DNA of 64,000 bases from an uncultured Prevotella sp. (GCA_934217675.1 CAKQCV010000006.1:11713-75712); one strand, 5' to 3'; shown: positions 8,309-17,058, counted from the first letter of the stretch. Numbers and translations are program-made. The notes: generated by a model not told the origin, from the letters alone.

Positions 8309-9769
8309 TTATTTTTTGCGACGTAGTTTGCGGCGTATATACTTTATTCCGAGTAGCACTCCAGTGAACGATACAGTCATTCCTGCCAGACACAAAATCC
8401 AGATGCAAATATGCCAAAGCACCGGATGAGCTGTTATACAGTTTATGTTCAGGTAGTGCAAAGCTCCGAATAGCCATTTACGCGCTTTCTTGTTGGTATT
8501 GAAATAGCGACAGTAGTCATTGTTTATACCTATATAATATGTAGAACCATCGTTATTGTCGATAGTTACTTTATATACAGGCAGTTCTGGATGAGTGTCG
8601 TATGATGCCATGTAATATTCATCATATTCGTTCATCAGATTTACGCTGACCTGCGTATTGCTTCCGTATATTCTGTGCATTGCCGTTTCGATAGCTTCTG
8701 GAGTTACATGAAGCTTTTGTGGCTCTGTGGCAGAAGCGTCAACAAACACCTCATTGCTGTCTGAAATTACGTCATAAACAGGTTTCCCGCCAATCACGCG
8801 CCATTCAATTTGTTTCACGTTGGGAAGTTCTCTAATAACCTGTCTGTAGTCCAGTTTATAGCTGGAGAGTGGTAAAGAATCTGATTCCCAAATGTCATCA
8901 GCAAACATGCTGTACTCCTTTTCGTAAGGCACAATCCATTTTGGTACCTTCTGCATGGCGAGACTTCCGCTGATACCCCAACCTACAATGAATATTCCGA
9001 AAACAAGCCCGATAGCATGATGCCATTTATAATCAGCTTTCTTGTATGGATTTACCATCTTTCGTTTCTTTCGCCATACTCTTGTTTGGATTTTTATTCC
9101 ATATATTAGTCCAGAAAGAGCAGCCAAAAGGCATATTATGCCTCCTGTGGTTATGAACGTCTTCCATACATCAAGATCTTTTCTAATGCAAGGATAATAG
9201 AACTTGTGTGGAATAGCTCCGAGCCATGCCCATACACGCTGTGTGCGAGTAGTGAACTGTTGTGGTTCTGCAGTTTTGCCTGATATAAATAATTCATGGT
9301 GCTCAGCATCGTTATATGTGAATTTGTATATAGGCATTGCCTTTTCGTAACGTTCGTAGAGAATCCATTGTTCGCGTTCGTGCAAGGTATCAACTTTTGC
9401 AGGCTTTGCTTTTACCCACTTTGCTGCGATAGCCTCCACGTTGGCAAACTTCACTTTCTTCTTTTTCTTTGTCGTGTCAGCAGCACAAAGATTGTATGTA
9501 GAATCGCCAGTTTCTATTTTGAACAAAGATTGCGAGATTCGCTGGTTCAATTTTATAGACTTTATGGTATCTGCAACCAAATGCTCTGTGTAGTAGCTGA
9601 TGTCGTGAAGCGAATCAGCCTGTATGTCTTCACGGTAATGGTTTGCCTGCTTGTCATTTAGACGAGGGTAGGGGTGGTAGATGAGCACGAGTCCCGTGAA
9701 GAACCACATAAGGAAAAACACAGCGATGACAGTTCCTGTCACGCTGTGTATTGGTTTCAATATTTTCAT
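8309..9769 (-). CDS. PepSY-associated transmembrane protein (XusC-like inner-membrane component)
   Basis: 486 residues. Four membrane segments at about residues 9-31, 205-227, 250-272 and 450-475 surround a large periplasmic region with PepSY domains (PKLHVTPEAIETAMHRI, VKQIEWRVIGGKPVYDVIS). The His residues at membrane faces (KPIHSVTG, YKWHHAIGLVFG, TAHPVLWHICIW) resemble heme-binding positions of siderophore reductases such as FoxB and FpvG. The basic tail is KYIRRKLRRKK. It is the last gene of the operon, 11 bases after the DUF4374 gene. A role in reducing or moving the imported metal complex across the inner membrane is inferred; the cobalamin riboswitch upstream makes a corrinoid or cobalt substrate possible. 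Confidence 0.87.
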   Translation of the reverse strand: MKILKPIHSVTGTVIAVFFLMWFFTGLVLIYHPYPRLNDKQANHYREDIQADSLHDISYYTEHLVADTIKSIKLNQRISQSLFKIETGDSTYNLCAADTTKKKKKVKFANVEAIAAKWVKAKPAKVDTLHEREQWILYERYEKAMPIYKFTYNDAEHHELFISGKTAEPQQFTTRTQRVWAWLGAIPHKFYYPCIRKDLDVWKTFITTGGIICLLAALSGLIYGIKIQTRVWRKKRKMVNPYKKADYKWHHAIGLVFGIFIVGWGISGSLAMQKVPKWIVPYEKEYSMFADDIWESDSLPLSSYKLDYRQVIRELPNVKQIEWRVIGGKPVYDVISDSNEVFVDASATEPQKLHVTPEAIETAMHRIYGSNTQVSVNLMNEYDEYYMASYDTHPELPVYKVTIDNNDGSTYYIGINNDYCRYFNTNKKARKWLFGALHYLNINCITAHPVLWHICIWILCLAGMTVSFTGVLLGIKYIRRKLRRKK

Positions 9770-9780
9770 GTTCGGTATTC

Positions 9781-11154
9781 TTACTTGCCGTTTACATAAA
9801 CAATGCGGTCAAAGTTGTAGCCTTCCTTGATTGTAGCTCCCTTAGAAACTCTTCCCGTCTTGATGTCGTATACGTATACAGCAGGTGCTTCATTCTTTGG
9901 GTTTGTTCCAATGTACGCCTTGTTGTTAAGCACGAAAGAACGCTGAGAGAAAGTACCGTTGTTGTAAGGCAGTGGTGAACCGTTGTATTTCAGTTCCGAA
10001 ACCTCGTCTGTTGCGAGATCAAGAATTGCATAGTAGCAGTTAAACATTCCTTTGCCTCCCCATCCGTTGTACTCTTTGTTTGTAGTTGCACAGCCGGTGT
10101 ATACAGGATCTTGGAGATACAGAAGAGCCTTGTTGTTGCCGAGATAGTCGCAAGTAATAATCTTTGAACTAAACTGCAGTGATGGAGTAGTCTCATTCTC
10201 GCAGCTTGGGTGGTTGTATCCAAGATAAGAATCGTCAATCTTGTTCTCGCCAGCCTTTATGCGGATAAGTCTTCCGTATTGGCTTGTTGTAGATTTCTTG
10301 CCGTCATCCTTAACGCTGTTGAATTGACAGTTTGATGCAATGTATATATTATCGTGTTCATCCAAGAACATCTTGTTCTGCAGCAGCTCGCCGTATGCTG
10401 TTCCTGCAGGAATCTCTGCACGCTTCTCCTCTACAAAATTCTTCAATGTCATAGTGCTTGCGTCTATGAATGCAACGAAGAATGATGTTGTGGCATTTTT
10501 GTTTTGGAACACGTAAACGAGAGTGTTGTCTGATTTGCGGTAACGCACGAGTCCTGAAGTTGAGAATTTATTGAATCCTGTAGCTGCAGCCAGGTTGAGG
10601 CTACCCTCAGCTTCTATGGCAAGACTTGTTCCGTTGTCTTTTATCTTTGTCCAGATAACATCGTTGGCGTTGCCGTTAGCAGCCATTAAGATAAACTCGT
10701 TGTCAGAAAGCCATGCATGTGTGTAGCGGCGGTCTTTGAATGTGTTAGTGGCGAATGGTCTTTCAGCTATTGTCTTTACTCCAGAGTTTGTTATTTGGAA
10801 TTTAGCATAGCATGGGTTTGTGCCCAGCGGATTTGCTTGATAGTAGTATCCGTTTTTCACAATCACTTCCTCGTCCATTACAGATGTAACATCGGCACCT
10901 TCGCCTTTGAAATCTATCGTGGCAGCATCCTCAAGCGAGTTCACGCTTCTAACGATGATAGATGTTGCTGTTGAGCCAGCTCCCATACCAGTTGTACCGT
11001 CAAGTGATACCCACACGTCATAGTGCACATCTTTAATTTGTTCCACTCCATCTATAGGTTTGTCAGATGGATTGTCGTCATCGTTGCATGCTGTAAACGA
11101 TGCAGCCGAAATCATTGCCGCAAGGGCTAATGACATGAATTTGAATTTTTTCAT
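9781..11154 (-). CDS. DUF4374 surface lipoprotein (XusB-like)
   Basis: 457 residues. The signal MKKFKFMSLALAAMISAASF ends in a lipobox with Cys22, followed by NDDDNPSDKP, an acidic stretch of the kind that exports lipoproteins to the cell surface in this phylum. The rest looks like a beta-propeller with repeated blade-like segments (KDRRYTHAWLSDNEFILMAA, FNSVKDDGKKSTTSQYGRLI, KTGRVSKGATIKEGYNFDRI). XusB of Bacteroides thetaiotaomicron, a member of this family, binds ferric enterobactin. It lies between the TonB receptor and the PepSY gene, as in xusABC, so it is probably the ligand-capturing lid of the receptor. Ligand unknown. Confidence 0.88.
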   Translation of the reverse strand: MKKFKFMSLALAAMISAASFTACNDDDNPSDKPIDGVEQIKDVHYDVWVSLDGTTGMGAGSTATSIIVRSVNSLEDAATIDFKGEGADVTSVMDEEVIVKNGYYYQANPLGTNPCYAKFQITNSGVKTIAERPFATNTFKDRRYTHAWLSDNEFILMAANGNANDVIWTKIKDNGTSLAIEAEGSLNLAAATGFNKFSTSGLVRYRKSDNTLVYVFQNKNATTSFFVAFIDASTMTLKNFVEEKRAEIPAGTAYGELLQNKMFLDEHDNIYIASNCQFNSVKDDGKKSTTSQYGRLIRIKAGENKIDDSYLGYNHPSCENETTPSLQFSSKIITCDYLGNNKALLYLQDPVYTGCATTNKEYNGWGGKGMFNCYYAILDLATDEVSELKYNGSPLPYNNGTFSQRSFVLNNKAYIGTNPKNEAPAVYVYDIKTGRVSKGATIKEGYNFDRIVYVNGK

Positions 11155-11211
11155 TTTTTTGTAGTTATTATTTTATACTGTGTTTTAATATCTGTATGCT
11201 AATCTGTTCCG

Positions 11212-13419
11212 TTAGTTAATGAATACCCTAAACTTGGTCATCAGCGAGCGTCCAGGCTTTTGCAATTTGAAGTTGTCGTAGGCTGTACAGTCAAACAGGT
11301 TGTCGCAACTCACCGTCAAGCTGTATCTCTCTCTCTTCCATGAATATGTGAGCGATGCAGAATGGAAATTCTGGGTTGGTATGCGGCTTTTTGAAGATAG
11401 CGAGCCAAAGCCTTCCCATGTCAAGAAAAACCAGTGCACGTATTGATATGCATAGTTGAACTTCAGCATGTCGTTGTTTGACAGTAGCCTGTGTTTTGTC
11501 AGTTGCAGAGTGGCATTTCCGAATAGCCATGGCTTGTTTGGCAACTTGTTTTTGTAAATAACAGACTCCTTTCCGTCGTCATTCCAGCGGTTCATGTTTA
11601 TAGAGCGTTGGTAACTGCAGTTTACCGACAGGGATAGCCAGTCGGCATAGCTGTATTTCGTGTCACATTCAAGTCCGTTTACTCTGATACTCTTCACGTT
11701 GTCGTATTGGTACATTCCCTCTGCTTCTGAAACGACAAGGAAAATGTAGTCTTTGACGTCGCGCCAAAAGAGACTTGCATCATAAGATAGCCTGTGTGCC
11801 CCCTGCTGCCAGTTGGCATTCCCGAAAATGCCAATGTTGATGTTGTTGCTCGTTTCTGGCTTCAGTTTGAAGTTAGGATACACAGTCGTTCCGTTTCCGA
11901 GCAGCTCTCTTGCTTGTGGCAATCTTACGGTGCGTTCATAGCTGAGTTTTACAGATAGAGGTTCCCATAAAGTGTATCTTAGTCCGAAGCCACCTCCAAG
12001 GTTGCTCTTTGTGGTGCGGCGGTCGGTGGCTGTATAGTTGGTTATCCATGAGAGATCGCTCTGATGGATGTTCACATGGTTTATATAGTCTTTCAGGAAG
12101 AAAGCATTGTCCATCCTTCCTCCAAACAGCGACTGGTTGTAAGTAAGACCGATAATGTGCTTAGCCACGAGGTCGTTTGACGGTGTGAAGTCTGTATCCT
12201 CCCAATGATCCTTGTTGCACAAATCATCCGAACGCTTGTTCTCGGTATGTGTGAGCATATAGTTCAAGTTCAAGCTGTGGTGTTCGTTGAAGCGGTAGTT
12301 CAGGTTAGCCCTTGCCACGGTGAGAGGTCTTATGTATCGTCGCATCATTTTCGAGCGGCGCATTATCTCGTTGCATGTTGTCTCAGTGTAGTTGCCGTTC
12401 CAGTCGTAATTTCTGAACACGGTATCCACAGTCAGTGCATTGTCGTAGGTATACGAGAGCAGAGCATCGGCTGTAAGGTTTTTTACGAGGAAATTCCTTT
12501 TCCTGTACTTAGCCTGTACGTTCCATGCATACTGCTTGCGCTCAGCCTTGCCGTATACGCGGTCTTGAGTGGCACCAGTTTGCAACTGCTTGTTCGTTTT
12601 TGAGTATGATGCCGACACGAGCAGAGCGTCTGCCCATTTTTTGTTTTCAAAACCAAATTCCAGTTGTGCTATTGTGCTGTGGTATCCGTCGTGAAAACGC
12701 TTGCGGTTGGCATATATGTATTTGTCATCCTCTTCGCTCCACACTTTCACACCCTTCATCTTATAGTTGTTTTTCGATGTGTTGTATGAAAAAGAGGGAT
12801 GGAGCATGAATCCTGTTTTTTTGTCGATAAACTTCGCGTTCATTTCAGCAATATAAGAACCGAAAGAACCTGCACTGACTGAGGCATCTATGAAATTTCC
12901 ATTTGCTTGTTTCTTCGTTATTATATTTACTGCTCCTCCCAACGCATCGGCTCCCAAATATGCCGGCACGACACCTTTGTATATTTCAATGCGCTCCACT
13001 GTGTTTACAGGTATATTTTGCAGTGTAACGTTTCCTCCCATTGTTGACAGCGGCACTCCGTCGATGAAATATTTTACAGAGTTGCCAGACATACCGTTAA
13101 GCGACAAATCGTAGTCGCTTCCCATTCCGCCCTCAGTTCTGATTTTCACTCCAGCTGAACGGTTCACTATATCTGCAACACTTGTGATGCTTGCAGCAAG
13201 CTTTTTGATGTCTACGGCACTTACGGTGAACGCGCCTTCTTTTAGCCTTTGGCTCGCATTCTTTCCTGTTACCACCACTTCCTTCAACCTCAGTGTGTCT
13301 TTTTCCAGATTTGTCTTTTTCTTTGTCTGTATGCTGCTTTTCATCTTGTTTTGCGCAGTTATAGGCATTGCCACAGACGCAAGCAAAAACAGCATTACTG
13401 CTTTTTCTCTTAGATTCAT
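11212..13419 (-). CDS. TonB-dependent receptor (XusA-like) under cobalamin riboswitch
   Basis: 735 residues. A signal peptide (MNLREKAVMLFLLASVAMPITAQ) is followed by a TonB box (LRLKEVVVTGKNAS), a plug (DIVNRSAGVKIRTEGGMGSDYDL, KYFIDGVPLSTMGG, VERIEIYKGVVPAYLGADAL, GGAVNIITKK) and a barrel that ends in FRVFIN. There is no carboxypeptidase-like N-terminal domain. It heads the operon with the DUF4374 and PepSY genes, spaced 57 and 11 bases. The family is the siderophore/corrinoid receptor type, not the SusC glycan type. Control by the B12 element directly upstream suggests a corrinoid, cobalt chelate or a metallophore tied to B12 supply. Confidence 0.92.
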   Translation of the reverse strand: MNLREKAVMLFLLASVAMPITAQNKMKSSIQTKKKTNLEKDTLRLKEVVVTGKNASQRLKEGAFTVSAVDIKKLAASITSVADIVNRSAGVKIRTEGGMGSDYDLSLNGMSGNSVKYFIDGVPLSTMGGNVTLQNIPVNTVERIEIYKGVVPAYLGADALGGAVNIITKKQANGNFIDASVSAGSFGSYIAEMNAKFIDKKTGFMLHPSFSYNTSKNNYKMKGVKVWSEEDDKYIYANRKRFHDGYHSTIAQLEFGFENKKWADALLVSASYSKTNKQLQTGATQDRVYGKAERKQYAWNVQAKYRKRNFLVKNLTADALLSYTYDNALTVDTVFRNYDWNGNYTETTCNEIMRRSKMMRRYIRPLTVARANLNYRFNEHHSLNLNYMLTHTENKRSDDLCNKDHWEDTDFTPSNDLVAKHIIGLTYNQSLFGGRMDNAFFLKDYINHVNIHQSDLSWITNYTATDRRTTKSNLGGGFGLRYTLWEPLSVKLSYERTVRLPQARELLGNGTTVYPNFKLKPETSNNINIGIFGNANWQQGAHRLSYDASLFWRDVKDYIFLVVSEAEGMYQYDNVKSIRVNGLECDTKYSYADWLSLSVNCSYQRSINMNRWNDDGKESVIYKNKLPNKPWLFGNATLQLTKHRLLSNNDMLKFNYAYQYVHWFFLTWEGFGSLSSKSRIPTQNFHSASLTYSWKRERYSLTVSCDNLFDCTAYDNFKLQKPGRSLMTKFRVFIN

Positions 13420-13487
13420 ATTTACGTTTGGTAATTGCTTCTATCAGTCTTCGTTCCCTGGAAGAACTGAACAGAGTTTCTTTTCAT

Positions 13488-13690
13488 GAGGCAGGTCTTC
13501 TGACTTTGTCTTTGCAATCGGCGCCTTCCCAGTTCTTTTTGTACATCTCTTGATAAGAGCTGCGCAATAGAACCAGTGGCTTTGCATGCCGTTTGCTATA
13601 TTATAAAAGACTTACAGCAGCAGGGTCTGTACAGGATTTTCGCCTGTTTCCCTTTTTAATCGTAATCGTTCGTTATTTTATACGAACCTC
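13488..13690 (-). promoter_or_regulatory. Cobalamin riboswitch upstream of the Xus-like operon
   Basis: The minus strand holds GGGAAACAGGCGAAAATCC with CCTGTACAG and GCTGCTGTAA, then AAAGCCACTGG, then CTGGGAAGGCGCCG, and the B12 box AGTCAGAAGACCTGCC at 13490-13505. All conserved blocks are in the right order and spacing. It ends about 70 bases before the receptor start. This is the second such element within 6 kb, and the two differ enough in their variable arms not to be a recent copy of each other. Ends are approximate. Confidence 0.93.
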
Positions 13691-13701
13691 ATAATGTTGT
13701 G

Positions 13702-13709
13702 CAAAGGTA
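13702..13709 (-). promoter_or_regulatory. -7 promoter element for the second riboswitch operon
   Basis: TACCTTTG on the minus strand, a match to TAnnTTTG immediately before the riboswitch. I see no good upstream TTTG at the usual distance. Confidence 0.55.
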
Positions 13710-13797
13710 ATCTAAAAAAATTTATTAAACGAGGAAAATGAAGATTAATTTTTCTTTTTGTGAGTTAATGGTCTATTTGTGATGAAATGCAGATGAA

Positions 13798-13875
13798 AGA
13801 AAGCTGTCGTTTTTCTTATCCTAACCAGCCGACTTTCTTATGCTAACCAACCGTCTTTATGTCAGAAAGCTGTCG
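13798..13875. repeat. Tandem 22-bp repeat flanked by a 12-bp direct repeat
   Basis: Two adjacent 22-bp units (13815-13836 and 13837-13858, core CTAACCArCCG, three mismatches) sit between two exact copies of AGAAAGCTGTCG (13798-13809 and 13864-13875). The nested symmetric layout looks like a small intergenic repeat element rather than chance. Confidence 0.7.
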
Positions 13876-14114
13876 CTTTTCCGCCACGGATATATTTTAC
13901 TCAATTTTCTTTAGACTTCAAACCGTTTGAGCATACGTTCTAAATGCGGCACCATCTTGTTCTTTTCTATAAGGAAGACATCTATCCAGTGTTAAACCGT
14001 GAGCAAAGCAACGGAGTACTATCATATTTTCCTGTCAATGGTTGCCGGGCATACTTGTGTGGATTTTATACCTGTTTGGAGACGCTTTTTCCGGAAATCT
14101 CATTTTTCGAGTTT

Positions 14115-14228
14115 GCGCCACTTGCGCCACTTGCGCCATTGCGCCAAATACAGAAAATACAGTAAAAACCCCCATTTTTAGCTATATTGGCGTAAATGGC
14201 GCAATGGCGCAAGTGGCGCAAGTGGCGC
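14115..14228. repeat. Perfect 32-bp inverted repeat built of GCGCCA units
   Basis: The left arm (14115-14146) and right arm (14197-14228) are exact reverse complements over 32 bases, separated by 50 bases. Each arm is made of 9-base units of the form GCGCCACTT. As RNA or extruded DNA it would form a very stable GC-rich stem in an otherwise AT-rich spacer. No U-run follows either arm, so a terminator is unlikely. Confidence 0.85.
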
Positions 14229-14362
14229 TATTTTGTAAAGATTTTGTTTCTCTTCTTTTTGGTTCTTTCCTATATAAAACTTGCATTTCTCACCATTTGG
14301 AAGAAAGTTTTGGTGGATATTTTGCAAGTGTATGCGAGACATATTCGGTTTATTTTGTTGTC

Positions 14363-14533
14363 TTCCCCTCCCCCGCCTCCCCTTTCAGGGGCGGAGCAGT
14401 TACTCTTACTCTTGAGAATGTTATGTCATTTCCTCTGGATTAGAAAAGCAAACTGTATTGAAAAGACAAACCATTTTTTTTGATTAGAAAAGCAAACTGC
14501 TCCGCCCCTGAAAGGGGAGGCGGGGGAGGGGAA
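14363..14533. repeat. Perfect 39-bp inverted repeat with internal 18-bp direct repeat
   Basis: The arms 14363-14401 and 14495-14533 are exact reverse complements. Each arm contains the short palindrome CCCCTTTCAGGGG and a pyrimidine tract CCCCTCCCCCGCCTCCCC. Between them an 18-base sequence GATTAGAAAAGCAAACTG occurs twice (14438-14455, 14482-14499). The whole 171-bp unit resembles a nonautonomous repeat or MITE-like element; no target duplication was identified. Confidence 0.8.
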
Positions 14534-14628
14534 AAACTATATCCGAAACTTCAATATTTTATTATAAGAACAAAGCCGAATAGTACTGACCTTAACGAAG
14601 AAAAGCCTTACTGTGATGAGAGTCAAAA

Positions 14629-14690
14629 AAAGAAGCTTTCATCGCAATGCATAGGTTTCGTACTGCATAGATTGCGAATGAAAGCTTCTT
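14629..14690 (-). terminator. Terminator of the peptide transporter gene
   Basis: A long imperfect stem whose outer arms are AAGAAGCTTTCAT and ATGAAAGCTTCTT, with a run of seven U on the minus strand, 26 bases beyond the transporter stop. Confidence 0.85.
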
Positions 14691-14715
14691 GTTGTTTATT
14701 TACTGTTTGTGATTA

Positions 14716-16218
14716 TTAGCTTACTTTTTCCAGTTTCTTCATAACAGAGAATATGAAGAGGAATGACAGCAAACAGAGAGCAACCAACACTCCCCATACG
14801 CCAGCCAAAGGAATATGCTTCCACAACAGACCAGGAATCATTACGAGGAAGTTTCCGATTGCAGTAGCACCGAACCAGCAACCCATCATCACACCTTTAT
14901 ATTTTGGTGGAGCAACCTTTGAAACGAAGCTGATACCCATAGGAGAGAGCAGAAGCTCTGCAAATGTGAGCACAAGATATGTTGTAACGAGCCAGTTTGG
15001 TGATACACGCTCGCCACCGTCATAACTCAAGCCTAACGAAGAGCAAACCATCACGATATAACCAATACCGGCAACGAGCATTCCGAGTCCAATCTTGCGT
15101 GGTGCAGACGGCTCCTTGCCTTTCTTGGCGAGCCATGCAAATACAGCCATTGAAACAGGAGTAAGACCCACAACGAAGCATGGGTTGAATTGCTGGAAGA
15201 GCGGTGCCTGAAGCTCTACGGCTGCACCTTCGGCAGTTACATATTTATAGCCTAAGAAAGCAAGTGCAAGAATGATGATTGCTGCAGAAATGCCTTTACC
15301 CTTGGCTGTCTTGGCATCGGCAATGGCAAAGAGCGCATATACGATGAAGATAACAGCAACGAGGTTTGTCACGTCAAACAGCATGCCTGTGATGCCTGTA
15401 GCCTGGGTAGCTGTATAGTCGCGGGCAAACAGAGTAAGTGTAGCACCATTCTGATGGAATGCCATCCAGAAGAAAATAACAACCACAAAGACAAGGAAGA
15501 GAGCTACGAGACGGTCTCTTGTTTCCTTTGGAGATATTGCATCGGCAGCATTTCCAACAGCATTTCCAGCCTTTGCTGCAGTTTTGTTTTCGCAAACACT
15601 TGCAAATGTACTCTTGAATCCATAATATATAAGGATAGAGATGATTAGCGAAACACATGCCACACCAAAGGCAAAGTGGTATGAGTCAGCCTCGCTTACA
15701 CCCAGTGTGTGCTGTGCGTAGTCCATAATCTTTACAGCAGCGGTAGGTGCAAACAGTGCACCGATATTTATTGCCATATAGAATATTGAGAAAGCAGAGT
15801 CGCGTTTGCCTTCCATCTGAGGTGAGTCGTAGAGATTACCTACCATCACCTGCAGGTTTCCCTTAAAGAGACTCGTTCCTACGCTGATGAGCACAAGTGC
15901 TGCACCCATAAGAGCTATTGCAGGAGTGCCTTCGCCAGCAGGTACTGCAAGGCACAGGTAGCCAATGAACATGATGAAAATGCCCAATGTAACGCATTTG
16001 TTAAATCCAATCTTGTCGGCAATGGCTCCTCCTGCTATTGGCAGGAAGTAGACGAGCATCAAAAAACTTGAGTAGACTGTTGTTGCCAATCCCTCGCTCC
16101 AATGGAAATTAGCTTGGAGAAAGAGTAGGAACACTGCGAGCATGGTGTAGTAGCCAAAGCGCTCGCCGGTGTTGGCTAATGCCAACGCATAAAGGCCTTT
16201 CGGCTGTCCTTCAAACAT
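14716..16218 (-). CDS. Proton-dependent oligopeptide transporter (POT/PTR2 family)
   Basis: 500 residues with about 12-14 hydrophobic segments. It imports di- and tripeptides with protons across the inner membrane. The PTR2 signature is seen in FSIFYMAINIGALFAPT, and the N-terminal motif in ANTGERFGYYTMLAVFLLFLQ. In that motif the first Glu of the usual ExxERFxYY is Asn, while the second Glu and the Arg are kept; this changes one of the residues linked to proton coupling. The length fits bacterial members. It is last in a run of three same-strand genes with gaps near 50 bases, so it may share the promoter of the LysM gene. Confidence 0.9.
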   Translation of the reverse strand: MFEGQPKGLYALALANTGERFGYYTMLAVFLLFLQANFHWSEGLATTVYSSFLMLVYFLPIAGGAIADKIGFNKCVTLGIFIMFIGYLCLAVPAGEGTPAIALMGAALVLISVGTSLFKGNLQVMVGNLYDSPQMEGKRDSAFSIFYMAINIGALFAPTAAVKIMDYAQHTLGVSEADSYHFAFGVACVSLIISILIYYGFKSTFASVCENKTAAKAGNAVGNAADAISPKETRDRLVALFLVFVVVIFFWMAFHQNGATLTLFARDYTATQATGITGMLFDVTNLVAVIFIVYALFAIADAKTAKGKGISAAIIILALAFLGYKYVTAEGAAVELQAPLFQQFNPCFVVGLTPVSMAVFAWLAKKGKEPSAPRKIGLGMLVAGIGYIVMVCSSLGLSYDGGERVSPNWLVTTYLVLTFAELLLSPMGISFVSKVAPPKYKGVMMGCWFGATAIGNFLVMIPGLLWKHIPLAGVWGVLVALCLLSFLFIFSVMKKLEKVS

Positions 16219-16266
16219 AAGCGATGTTTTTTAGTTTGTTAATAAAGAATTTGTTTGTCGTTTTCG

Positions 16267-17007
16267 TTATTTTGTAATGTCGAACAGGTAGGTGAGCTTA
16301 ACCACGATGTTGCTGAAGTTTGACTTCCCGAAGTAGTCCTTTTTAGAGTCGCCGTAGATGTTTCCCAGTCCGTAGTAGTAACGCCCTTCAAGCTGGAAGT
16401 GTCCCATTTTTGGATGTGAGTATTCCAGTCCCAGTCCTGCCGCAATGCCATAGTCGATTTTGTTTTCTATTGGCATTGTTTCCTGTTCTGTAGTGCTGTT
16501 GGCACGGTCTGTTTTGTTTGGCTGGCTCAAGTCGTAGTTTGCCTTCGTCGTTTCGCTGATGCAAAAGCCGATTTGCGGACCCGCCTGGAAGAAGAATTGC
16601 ACTCCGCGTTGCTCGCGCCCCCATGCCAAATGTGCAAACACAGGAACCTGTATGTAGTTCATGTCGCGGCTGTATTCTTCAGCATTGCCAGTCTGTGGAT
16701 TTATCACCGGCTGGTCATTGAGGTTCAATATATCCTCTTTCCAACCTATTCTGGCATAGTTCACTTCTGCCTGTACGGAGCACACGGTGCGGAAATATTT
16801 TTCGCAAACATATCTGAACGATAGTCCTCCGGTAATGCCGCCGTGCATTTTCTGGTTCACTTTTGGTGTGAATCCCACGTTGCTCATCACATATCCACCG
16901 TTCACTCCGATACTGAGCATGTTGCGATATTCTCCAATCTGTGCTTTTGCAATCGTAGCGATGCCGACAAGCAATGCCAGTAATATAAATTTTGTCTTGT
17001 TAACCAT
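16267..17007 (-). CDS. Outer-membrane beta-barrel protein (porin/PorT-like family)
   Basis: 246 residues. MVNKTKFILLALLVGIATIAKA is a Sec signal ending in AKA. The mature part has the alternating pattern of a small 8-strand barrel (LSIGVNGGYVMSNVGF, GGITGGLSFRYV, CSVQAEVNYARIGW, QVPVFAHLAWG, FFQAGPQIGFCI, YGIAAGLGLEY, HFQLEGRYYYGLGNI, NIVVKLTYLF) and ends on an aromatic-rich strand. PFAM-type outer-membrane beta-barrel proteins of this size are abundant in the phylum and seldom have known function. It lies 51 bases after the LysM gene. Confidence 0.83.
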   Translation of the reverse strand: MVNKTKFILLALLVGIATIAKAQIGEYRNMLSIGVNGGYVMSNVGFTPKVNQKMHGGITGGLSFRYVCEKYFRTVCSVQAEVNYARIGWKEDILNLNDQPVINPQTGNAEEYSRDMNYIQVPVFAHLAWGREQRGVQFFFQAGPQIGFCISETTKANYDLSQPNKTDRANSTTEQETMPIENKIDYGIAAGLGLEYSHPKMGHFQLEGRYYYGLGNIYGDSKKDYFGKSNFSNIVVKLTYLFDITK

Positions 17008-17058
17008 TTTCCCTGTTTTGTCAAGCGTTGTCGTTTCAATACTTGTTTGTCAACCTTT

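Larger units (their letters stand above)
13710..14628. other. Gene-free, repeat-rich spacer
   Basis: About 900 bases without a credible gene. Short open frames here have no start context and the longest encodes only the repeated Ala-Pro-Leu produced by the repeat sequence. The stretch holds three separate repeat structures, listed individually. Between them (about 13,876-14,114 and 14,229-14,362) the sequence is AT-rich and I recognise nothing in it. Confidence 0.6.

Noticed and set aside
13798..14228. Possible CRISPR array
   Set aside because: The repeats are tandem or inverted without regular unique spacers, and no cas gene is present.
13944..14483. Several overlapping plus-strand open frames in the repeat-rich spacer
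   Set aside because: They run through the inverted repeats and encode only repeat-derived Ala-Pro-Leu or Trp-Arg-Lys strings; no promoter or family match.
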